Assembly (NCBI GenBank): GCA_022428035.1 | Contig: JAKMDG010000338.1 | Span: 1-7,584 of the forward strand | Reading direction: 5' to 3' | Source: Longimicrobiales bacterium | Lineage (GTDB): Bacteria > Gemmatimonadota > Gemmatimonadetes > Longimicrobiales > Gaopeijiaceae | DNA: 7,584 bases | Shown: piece after piece, positions 1 to 5,802 of the stretch | Position numbering within the stretch: the first letter of the stretch is position 1 | Layout of the letters: the number at the start of each line of letters is the position of its first letter | Program-made: the position numbers and the translations under genes | Notes under the pieces: model-generated | Told to the model about the DNA's origin: nothing | Databases searched by the model: none | What the model saw: only the letters and a program-made list of their open reading frames with translations

Positions 1-2
1 TC

Positions 3-1073
3 GCAGACTCGGTTCTGGGCACCCTGGTGTCTGTCTATTCGATCATGGTCGGGATCTTCGCGATCCTCGCCGGCCCGGTGTCCGACAAGGTTGGTCGACG
101 CCAGATCCTCCTGCTCGGCTGCGTGACGATGGCGGTGGCCCTGCTCCTGCACGGCTTCGTCGCGGGGTACTACTCCTTCCTCGCAGTCCGGACCTTTGCC
201 GGTTGTGCGGGGGGAATTCTGAGCGGTGCCGCGGTGTCGTACATTGGCGACTACTTTCCGTACGAGCGCCGTGGATGGGCCACCGGTTGGGTCATGAGTG
301 GGGCGGCGTTCGGCCAGATCTTCGGGATTCCTCTCGGGATCTTCATGGCGGCGCGGTGGGGCTTCCGCTCACCATTCTACCTCTTCGCCGTGACGATGGG
401 GCTGACGGTGTTCCTGCTCTTCTTCCGCGTGCCTCAACCGAACGTCCAGCGGAGTCAGCATCGACTCTCAGTCAGGAAGGCCGCCTCGGATTACATGGCG
501 ATGCTGCGTCGCCCCGAAATTGCATGGGCTGCGTGCGCTTTCTTCATGATGTTCCTTGGTGTCTCGATCTTCGTCATCTACCTCCCCACGTGGCTCGAGC
601 GCCAGGTGGGCCTGACGGGTGACCAGATCGCCCTGATGTTTCTGGTCGGTGGCGTCGCGAACGTCCTCACCGGACCCAACGCAGGGAAGCTCTCCGACCG
701 CATCGGCCGGAAAGGCATGATCCTCATATCATGCGTCGGCCTCTCGATCCTGATGGTGTTGACCACCCGAGTCGTGACTGGAGCCGGGGCGGCCTACGTC
801 TTCTTCTTTCTGACGATGGTGCTGGTCGCGATGCGAATCAGCCCTTTCTCGGCTCTGCTAACCGCACTCGTGTCCGACGAGCGCCGCGGCTCACTGATGA
901 GTCTGACCGTCGCACTGGGACAGCTTGGCTTCGCGCTTGGCGGCGCGATTGCAGGACCACTCTACGCTCGTATCGGATATGAGTCGAACAGCACACTCGG
1001 GGCTGCCTCCGTGCTCATTATGGGTCTTATCGTCTGGTTCTTCGTCCCGGAGCCCGCACGGAAGGCGGTGTGA
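3..1073 (+). CDS. MFS transporter, DHA1-like, 5' end missing
   Basis: This is an inner-membrane secondary transporter of the major facilitator superfamily, probably a drug or metabolite exporter driven by the proton gradient; the substrate cannot be read from sequence. The reading frame is open to the left edge, with position 3 the first full codon, so the GTG at 27 is internal. 356 residues are visible, and about 40-60 residues including TM1 are probably missing. Numbering from the edge, the loop 2-3 signature motif A is at residues 24-33 (GPVSDKVGRR). Its counterpart between the two halves is at 228-237 (GKLSDRIGRK). A glycine/proline-rich TM5 segment (GQIFGIPLG) resembles the antiporter motif C. 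Hydrophobic segments continue to the C-terminus, which ends in FFVPEPARKAV. A 103-nt gap separates it from accA on the same strand. The family is secure; the DHA1 placement is inference. Confidence 0.9.
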   Translation, partial: ADSVLGTLVSVYSIMVGIFAILAGPVSDKVGRRQILLLGCVTMAVALLLHGFVAGYYSFLAVRTFAGCAGGILSGAAVSYIGDYFPYERRGWATGWVMSGAAFGQIFGIPLGIFMAARWGFRSPFYLFAVTMGLTVFLLFFRVPQPNVQRSQHRLSVRKAASDYMAMLRRPEIAWAACAFFMMFLGVSIFVIYLPTWLERQVGLTGDQIALMFLVGGVANVLTGPNAGKLSDRIGRKGMILISCVGLSILMVLTTRVVTGAGAAYVFFFLTMVLVAMRISPFSALLTALVSDERRGSLMSLTVALGQLGFALGGAIAGPLYARIGYESNSTLGAASVLIMGLIVWFFVPEPARKAV

Positions 1074-1176
1074 GGGCCGGGGTTCGATTCGCTTGCGGAA
1101 GAGCGTCGAAAACGGCGAGTTTACCGCCCCCTCGATAGGTTTCTGGGACCATGACCGCAGAACACTGGCGATTGCC

Positions 1177-2127
1177 GTGCATTTAGAGTTTGAGCGCGAC
1201 ATCGTCGAGATCCAGGCGCAGATCGACAAGCTTCTGGACCTCGCCGACCGGCGAGGAATCGACGTGTCCGACGAAGTGACGGTCCTCCGGGGCAAGCTCC
1301 AGGAGCTCAAGGCGAAGACGTTCGCCAACCTGACTCCCATGGAGCAGGTCCAGGTCGCCCGTCATCCTCAACGTCCGTACACCCTCGACTACGTCGCTCG
1401 CATGTTCACCGACTGGGTGGAACTGCATGGTGATCGTTCCTACCGCGACGACGAAGCGATCGTGGGTGGTTGGGCCCGACTGGAAGGGCGTTCCGTCATG
1501 ATCATCGGCCAGCAGAAAGGTCGGAACATGAAGGAAAACCTTCGGCGCAACTTCGGCATGCCACACCCCGAAGGATACCGGAAGGCACTCCGCCTCATGC
1601 AACAGGCCGAGAAATTCGGGCGTCCGGTCATCAGCTTCATCGATACTCCGGGCGCGTATCCGGGTCTGGGGTCCGAGGAGCGAGGTATCGGTGAGGCCAT
1701 CGCCTTCAATCTCCGCGAGATGTCGCGCCTGAAGGTCCCGATCGTATCTGCCGTTCTTGGAGAAGGCATGTCCGGTGGTGCGCTCGGCATTGGCGTTACC
1801 GACCGCATCCTGATGCTCGAGCACTCCATCTACTCGGTCATCTCCCCCGAAGGTTGTGCGGCCATCCTCTGGCGGTCCGCTGAGCACAAGGAGAAGGCGG
1901 CGAACGCACTCAAACTCACGGCCGATGATCTACATGAGATCGGCGTGTGTGACGAGATCGTGAGCGAGCCGCAGGGGGGAGCGCACGAGGATTGGGACGG
2001 AGCAGCGGACTCCCTGCGCGAGGCTCTCGACCGTACCCTCGTCGAGCTCGGAAAATTCTCGGTGAAAAAGCTGCTGGCGCAACGGTGGGCCAAGTACGAG
2101 GCCATCGGCGCCTGGCGTGAAGGCTGA
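1177..2127 (+). CDS. accA: acetyl-CoA carboxylase carboxyltransferase subunit alpha
   Basis: AccA pairs with AccD to form the cytoplasmic carboxyltransferase that moves CO2 from carboxybiotin-BCCP to acetyl-CoA, giving malonyl-CoA for fatty-acid synthesis. The 316-residue product matches the usual length (E. coli 319). It shows family blocks in order: ARHPQRPYTLDY (61-72), the MIIGQQKGR region (108-116), RRNFGMPHPEGYRKALRLM (123-141), FIDTPGAYPG (154-163), the glycine loop GEGMSGGALGIG (195-206) and YSVISPEGCAAILW (219-232). The open frame runs upstream into the MFS gene, but GTG at 1177 gives the typical N-terminus HLEFERDIVEIQAQID. No convincing Shine-Dalgarno precedes it, so the start is less certain than the gene. 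Residue 198 is Met where E. coli has Gly204; the following SGG is kept. accD is not in the window. It is the first gene of a tight block with ricT and metG. Confidence 0.95.
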   Translation: MHLEFERDIVEIQAQIDKLLDLADRRGIDVSDEVTVLRGKLQELKAKTFANLTPMEQVQVARHPQRPYTLDYVARMFTDWVELHGDRSYRDDEAIVGGWARLEGRSVMIIGQQKGRNMKENLRRNFGMPHPEGYRKALRLMQQAEKFGRPVISFIDTPGAYPGLGSEERGIGEAIAFNLREMSRLKVPIVSAVLGEGMSGGALGIGVTDRILMLEHSIYSVISPEGCAAILWRSAEHKEKAANALKLTADDLHEIGVCDEIVSEPQGGAHEDWDGAADSLREALDRTLVELGKFSVKKLLAQRWAKYEAIGAWREG

Positions 2128-2131
2128 CCCC

Positions 2132-2135
2132 GGAG
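2132..2135 (+). promoter_or_regulatory. ribosome binding site of ricT
   Basis: GGAG lies 5 nt before the GTG at 2141 and just after the accA stop codon. No comparable site precedes the alternative in-frame GTG at 2117, so this motif decides the ricT start. Confidence 0.6.
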
Positions 2136-2140
2136 CATCC

Positions 2141-3007
2141 GTGGCCGGCTTCGCTGAAATCCGATTCAAGGGGACCCGCAAGGAGTACTACGCCTACCGC
2201 GATCTGGACCTCCGACCGGGTGAGTACGTCGTCGTGCAGGCCGACCGGGGAGAAGACCTGGGGGAAGTGTCGGCCGTGGGCATCATCGCCGAGCGGAAGT
2301 GCTCGTCTTCGAGCGGCGGGTGTGCCACACCGGCACCCGATCATTCCGTCGTGCGCGTGGCCCGGCAGGAAGAAGTCGAGCGTTGGACCGCCCTGCGGAC
2401 CGATGAACATCGGATCCGTTCCGAGAGCAAGAAACTGGTCGAAAAGCATGGCCTCAAGATGAAGGTCACCGAGGCCGAGTGGCAATTTGATCGCAACAAG
2501 CTGACTATCTACTTCACAGCTGAGAAACGGGTCGATTTTCGCCAGCTCGTGCGGGATCTCGCACGGGCCTTTCGCGCTCGGATCGAGCTCAAGCAGATCG
2601 GTGTTCGTGACGAGGCGGCCCTGCTGGGCGGCGTGGGGCGCTGTGGCCGTGAACTGTGCTGCTCGACCTGGCTTCCCGAGCTTAAGCCGGTTTCACTGCA
2701 GCTCGCCAAAGATCAGAAGCTCTCCCTGAATCCTGCCCAGATCTCGGGATGTTGTGGTCGCCTGATGTGCTGCCTGATGTACGAGCACAAAACGTACGTC
2801 GAAGCCCGTCGTCGATTCCCTCGAGAGGGCCGCAGCATTCGCACGTCTCGAGGAGAAGAGCGTGTGGTGGGGGTCGACATCTGGCACGATCTGGTGACGT
2901 TGAGGAGCGGAGATGGCGAGCGTCGCACCGTACCGCTGGATGAGCTGAAACTTGAAGTTGGCTCCCCTGGGGCACATCGGCAGGACCAAGAGGGGAGCAA
3001 AGATTGA
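2141..3007 (+). CDS. ricT: RicT/YaaT-like PSP1-domain protein
   Basis: This cytoplasmic PSP1 C-terminal domain protein resembles B. subtilis RicT (YaaT). RicT works with RicA and RicF as an Fe-S-containing partner of RNase Y in mRNA maturation; that role is known for B. subtilis and only inferred here. The 288-residue product begins AGFAEIRFKG, which aligns with the start of YaaT. The core runs from WQFDRNKLTIYFTAEKRVDF (114-133) through IELKQIGVRDEAALLGG (148-164) to the two cysteine motifs. These are CGRELCC (168-174) and CCGRLMCC (204-211), the likely [4Fe-4S] ligand region. A Cys pair (C54, C61) sits in an extra Ser/Gly loop. GTG 2141 is preferred over GTG 2117 because it has a GGAG site and fits homologue N-termini; 2117 would overlap accA by 11 nt. 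It overlaps metG by 4 nt. RicA and RicF are not in the window. Confidence 0.9.
   Translation: MAGFAEIRFKGTRKEYYAYRDLDLRPGEYVVVQADRGEDLGEVSAVGIIAERKCSSSSGGCATPAPDHSVVRVARQEEVERWTALRTDEHRIRSESKKLVEKHGLKMKVTEAEWQFDRNKLTIYFTAEKRVDFRQLVRDLARAFRARIELKQIGVRDEAALLGGVGRCGRELCCSTWLPELKPVSLQLAKDQKLSLNPAQISGCCGRLMCCLMYEHKTYVEARRRFPREGRSIRTSRGEERVVGVDIWHDLVTLRSGDGERRTVPLDELKLEVGSPGAHRQDQEGSKD
2991..2997 (+). promoter_or_regulatory. ribosome binding site of metG
   Basis: The purine run AGGGGAG ends 6 nt before the TTG at 3004. It supports this rare start codon, which lies inside the end of ricT. Confidence 0.65.
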
Positions 3008-4566
3008 GCACAACAGAGCGGCGATTTCTCACGACCCCGATCTATTACGCCTCCGGTGAGCCCCATATCGGGCACGCGTACACGACGATCCTGACAGACG
3101 TTCTGGCGCGCTTCCAACGGCAGGACGGTAAGAACGTCTTCTTCCTGACCGGCACCGACGAGCACGGTCAGAAGATCCAGGATGAGGCGGAAAAGCGCGG
3201 CGTCGAGCCGATCGAGCTCTGCGACCTGATGGCCGAGCGCTTCGAAGAAGCATGGAAGCGCCTCGATATCTCGCACGACCGCTTCATCCGCACGACGGAA
3301 GACGAGCACAAGGCTGTGGTCACCGCCTTCCTCCAGCGGCTCTGGGATCGAGACCAGATCTACGAGGGAATCTACTCGGGCTGGTACTGCGTCTCCGACG
3401 AGCGCTATTGGACAGAAAAAGACATCGGCGAGGATCGCCGCTGTCAGATCTGTGGACGCGAAGTCATCTACGTCGAGGAGAAGAACTACTTCTTCAAGAT
3501 GAGTGAGTGGCAGGACCAGCTGATCCAGCAGATCGACGAGAATCCCGACTGGATCGTCCCCGAGGTTCGTCGGAACGAGATCATGGGCTTCCTCCGACAG
3601 CCGCTCGGCGACCTTTCCATCTCGCGTCCGAAGTCGCGCCTCTCCTGGGGAATCGACCTCCCGTTCGACTCGGATCACGTCGCCTACGTATGGGTCGATG
3701 CGCTCATTAACTACCTGACTGCCTCTGGTGCCATCGACCCGTCAAAGGCTCTCGGAGAGCAGGGCTTCGACGATGTCACAGATTCGTGGTGGCCTGCTGA
3801 CATGCACCTCGTCGGCAAGGACATCCTGACTACCCACTCCGTGTACTGGCCGACCCTGCTCATGGGTGTAGGCCTCCCGGTACCCAGACAAATTCTGGCA
3901 CACGGTTGGTGGGTGGTCGGTGACACGAAGATGTCGAAGTCGCTGGGCAACGTGGTGGACCCGCTCGCATTGCGGGAGACCTTCGGCACCGACGCAGTCC
4001 GCTGGTATCTCATGCGCGAAATGCCCACTGGCGGGGACGCATCGTACACGCCGGAACGGTTCCTCATCCGCTACGAGGAACTCGCCAATGTGCTCGGTAA
4101 CCTCGCGAGTCGTGCGACGTCGATGATCGTGAAGTACCGCGACGGTGTCATTCCTGACGTCCCCTCTTCGGGCCTCGATAGAGCGATCGAGCAGACGCTC
4201 CAGGAAGCCCGATCGTCGGTCGAGCACTTGAAGGTGCACGAGGCCTTCGCCGCTGCGATGGATCTGGCCCGGGCGGCGAACGTGTACGTCGAGGAGCGAC
4301 AGCCGTGGGCCCAGGCGAAGGACCCGTCGCTCGGCCCCGAACTCGACGAGACCCTTGCGACACTCGCCCGGGTTCTGGGGGTCTTGTGCGCGCTTTTCCA
4401 GCCGGTCACACCGGAAAAAATGGGAGTACTCGCGACGCGACTCGGACTGTCTGGCGTCCCGACGCTCGATGACGCGCTCGCGAAACAACCAAGCGGTCGC
4501 AGGGTCACCGTTGGGGAGCCGCTCTTTCCGCGGGTGGTCCCAGCTCAGGCAGTCGCTTCGGATTAA
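3004..4566 (+). CDS. metG: methionyl-tRNA synthetase
   Basis: This cytoplasmic class I aminoacyl-tRNA synthetase charges tRNA-Met, including the initiator, with methionine using ATP. In the 520-residue product the Rossmann fold carries HIGH at 21-24 and KMSKS at 309-313. The connective insertion has FLTGTDEHGQ (47-56), a knuckle with C129, D132, C147 and C150, NYFFKM (161-166) and GDLSISRPKSR (202-212). The helical anticodon-binding domain starts near RYEELANVLGNLASR. The TTG start sits in a TTGA overlap with the ricT stop and has a good Shine-Dalgarno. It gives STTERRFLTTPIYY, the standard N-terminus. The protein ends after the anticodon domain and lacks the C-terminal Trbp111-like tRNA-binding/dimer domain found in E. 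coli MetG (677 residues), so it may be monomeric. The D132 position is Cys in the T. thermophilus enzyme, so zinc binding is uncertain. Confidence 0.97.
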   Translation: MSTTERRFLTTPIYYASGEPHIGHAYTTILTDVLARFQRQDGKNVFFLTGTDEHGQKIQDEAEKRGVEPIELCDLMAERFEEAWKRLDISHDRFIRTTEDEHKAVVTAFLQRLWDRDQIYEGIYSGWYCVSDERYWTEKDIGEDRRCQICGREVIYVEEKNYFFKMSEWQDQLIQQIDENPDWIVPEVRRNEIMGFLRQPLGDLSISRPKSRLSWGIDLPFDSDHVAYVWVDALINYLTASGAIDPSKALGEQGFDDVTDSWWPADMHLVGKDILTTHSVYWPTLLMGVGLPVPRQILAHGWWVVGDTKMSKSLGNVVDPLALRETFGTDAVRWYLMREMPTGGDASYTPERFLIRYEELANVLGNLASRATSMIVKYRDGVIPDVPSSGLDRAIEQTLQEARSSVEHLKVHEAFAAAMDLARAANVYVEERQPWAQAKDPSLGPELDETLATLARVLGVLCALFQPVTPEKMGVLATRLGLSGVPTLDDALAKQPSGRRVTVGEPLFPRVVPAQAVASD

Positions 4567-4574
4567 ATCACGGC

Positions 4575-4590
4575 GCGAGGCCCCGCTCGC
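4575..4590 (+). terminator. weak hairpin after metG, possible terminator
   Basis: GCGAG and CTCGC form a 5-bp stem with a 6-nt loop, 8 nt after the metG stop. The following bases are C/T-mixed, not a U-tract. It could end the accA-ricT-metG transcript, but the stem is short and chance is likely. Confidence 0.22.
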
Positions 4591-4620
4591 ACCCTTCCTC
4601 ACAAAGGTTCGATCGGTGGC

Positions 4621-4650
4621 TTGACTGCGGTTTTCGACTGCTCGTAGCTT
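4621..4650 (+). promoter_or_regulatory. sigma-70-like promoter of the M23 peptidase gene
   Basis: The -35 TTGACT (4621-4626) matches the consensus at five of six bases. An 18-nt spacer leads to -10 TAGCTT (4645-4650), which fits TAnnnT. The start of transcription would be near 4657, leaving a leader of about 79 nt. The same -10 hexamer and a near-identical -35 recur before the lipoprotein gene, which strengthens both calls. Confidence 0.55.
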
Positions 4651-4654
4651 ACCG

Positions 4655-4684
4655 GTCCTGAATCTTCACGCTACGGATTCAGAC
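4655..4684 (+). repeat. inverted repeat at the predicted start of the M23 transcript
   Basis: CTGAATC (4658-4664) and GATTCAG (4676-4682) are perfect reverse complements separated by 11 nt. With one bulged C, the stem extends to GTC/GAC at its base. It lies right at the predicted transcription start, so it could be an operator or a 5'-end stem-loop in the mRNA. Confidence 0.45.
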
Positions 4685-4725
4685 TCCCCCCTGAGCATGC
4701 CTCCGAAGCACTGTTACGGAACTAC

Positions 4726-4731
4726 AGGTGG
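4726..4731 (+). promoter_or_regulatory. ribosome binding site of the M23 peptidase gene
   Basis: AGGTGG lies 4 nt before ATG 4736. The upstream in-frame ATG at 4697 has no purine-rich site, so this motif favours the shorter protein. Confidence 0.55.
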
Positions 4732-4735
4732 ATTT

Positions 4736-5668
4736 ATGACCGGAGACAGGTGGACCTTCCTCGTCATGCGAGGGCAGGGCGACCCGGTCCAGCAATACTC
4801 TCTCTCTGCACGCACGCTGAAATTCCTGGCGGGCGCAGGGATCGTCGCGGCCATGACCATCGTGACCAGTGGCGTCATCATCGGTTCGGGCGCATTCGAT
4901 CGAATGAACACTCGAAGTCTCGAGGCCCGCAATGACGCTCTCGCGGCTGAGCTCGTGCAATTCCAAAGCAGGATCGCCGATCTCGAAAGTTCACTCGACC
5001 GGGTTGCGGAAAACGACGCACAGTTCCGTAACCTGGCCGGGCTGGAGGTCATCGATCCCGAGGCCCTTCAAGCGGGCGTGGGTGGTCCGGGCCTTGGTGT
5101 ACCCGAGGCGCCCCCACTCTGGACGACCGACTCGCTCACCACGAAGGAGATCTACGCGACGGGGTACGATTTGAGCGCACTCGAGCGTCGCGCTCGACTC
5201 CTGTCCGAAAGTCTGGCAGAGGCGACCGATTCCGTGCAGGCTCACCGCGAGTTGCTCGAGTCCACGCCATCCATCCTGCCGACCCAAGGCTGGCTCACGA
5301 GTCGGTTCTCGCAGTCGCGCATGCATCCCGTGCACAACCGCCCCCTTCCGCACGAGGGCATCGACGTCTCGGCCCCGACGGGAACACCGATCGCGGCGGC
5401 GGCGAAGGGTCGTGTGATTCGCGCGGGCTGGGTCGTGGGTTATGGACTGACCGTAGAGATCGATCACGGCTTCGGCTTCACCACCCTGTATGGCCACGCG
5501 TCCAAACTGATCGCACAGGTCGGTGACGAAGTGACCCGGGGCCAGGTCGTGGCTCAGGTGGGGAGCACCGGTATCACGACAGCACCGAATCTTCATTACG
5601 AAGTGAAGGTGAACGGCGTAGCACAGGACCCATCCGGCTTCATTCTGCCGGACTACATCCGCAACTGA
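4736..5668 (+). CDS. membrane-anchored M23-family (LytM-type) metallopeptidase
   Basis: This is probably a cell-wall enzyme that cuts peptide cross-links of peptidoglycan, or a LytM-type regulator of such enzymes, on the periplasmic side of the inner membrane. The 310-residue product has a short cytoplasmic start (1-27), one hydrophobic anchor (about 28-50), a helical coiled-coil-like stretch (about 55-97), a Gly/Pro-rich linker (113-128), a second helix (147-175) and a C-terminal M23 domain (about 186-305). Zinc-site residues H206 and D210 (HEGID) and H287 (NLHYEV) are present, as is the active-site His of YGH (H254). The first His of the usual HxH motif is replaced by N285. Start ATG 4736 is chosen over 4697 by its Shine-Dalgarno and by the short pre-anchor segment. 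It has its own promoter, separate from metG. Family is secure; full catalytic activity is less so. Confidence 0.9.
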   Translation: MTGDRWTFLVMRGQGDPVQQYSLSARTLKFLAGAGIVAAMTIVTSGVIIGSGAFDRMNTRSLEARNDALAAELVQFQSRIADLESSLDRVAENDAQFRNLAGLEVIDPEALQAGVGGPGLGVPEAPPLWTTDSLTTKEIYATGYDLSALERRARLLSESLAEATDSVQAHRELLESTPSILPTQGWLTSRFSQSRMHPVHNRPLPHEGIDVSAPTGTPIAAAAKGRVIRAGWVVGYGLTVEIDHGFGFTTLYGHASKLIAQVGDEVTRGQVVAQVGSTGITTAPNLHYEVKVNGVAQDPSGFILPDYIRN

Positions 5669-5669
5669 T

Positions 5670-5695
5670 TGACGCCGCAGGCGTATGAGGCGTCA
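5670..5695 (+). terminator. hairpin after the M23 gene with two alternative folds
   Basis: TGACGCC (5670-5676) can pair with GGCGTCA (5689-5695) around a 12-nt loop. Its ACGCC part can instead pair with the nearer GGCGT (5680-5684) around GCA. No U-tract follows, so intrinsic termination is doubtful. It starts 1 nt after the stop codon. Confidence 0.3.
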
Positions 5696-5728
5696 GAGGA
5701 TTACCCCAAGCCCGGAAGCTCCGCGAGG

Positions 5729-5757
5729 TTGATTGGCCCATTTTTGGCCACTAGCTT
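5729..5757 (+). promoter_or_regulatory. sigma-70-like promoter of the lipoprotein gene
   Basis: TTGATT (5729-5734), a 17-nt spacer and TAGCTT (5752-5757) form a promoter candidate with transcription starting near 5764, about 40 nt before the gene. The spacer holds an inverted repeat, TGGCC (5734-5738) and GGCCA (5746-5750), which a regulator could bind. The design matches the promoter before the M23 gene. Confidence 0.55.
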
Positions 5758-5790
5758 TCAGGGCTTCAGGTTCCACGTATGACGTCCGAC

Positions 5791-5794
5791 GGAG
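5791..5794 (+). promoter_or_regulatory. ribosome binding site of the lipoprotein gene
   Basis: GGAG lies 8 nt before ATG 5803. It favours this start over the in-frame ATG at 5779 and places the signal peptide at the extreme N-terminus. Confidence 0.55.
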
Positions 5795-5802
5795 ACAGTT
5801 TC

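Noticed and set aside
925..1176. N-terminal extension of accA to an ATG inside the MFS gene
   Set aside because: The extension is out-of-frame MFS coding sequence with no AccA similarity; GTG 1177 gives the normal family N-terminus and length.
1074..1176. Search for a promoter or terminator between the MFS gene and accA
   Set aside because: TTGCGG at 1093 has no acceptable -10 at the right distance, and I found no stem followed by a T-tract, so no regulatory call is made for this gap.
2713..3678. Long minus-strand open frame (321 codons) across the ricT-metG junction
   Set aside because: It lies opposite two well-conserved genes. Its translation is low-complexity in the way expected of the antisense of GC-rich codons, and it shows no recognisable domain.
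3742..4602. Minus-strand open frame (286 codons) opposite the 3' half of metG
   Set aside because: It is a shadow of conserved metG codons with no start signals or recognisable motifs.
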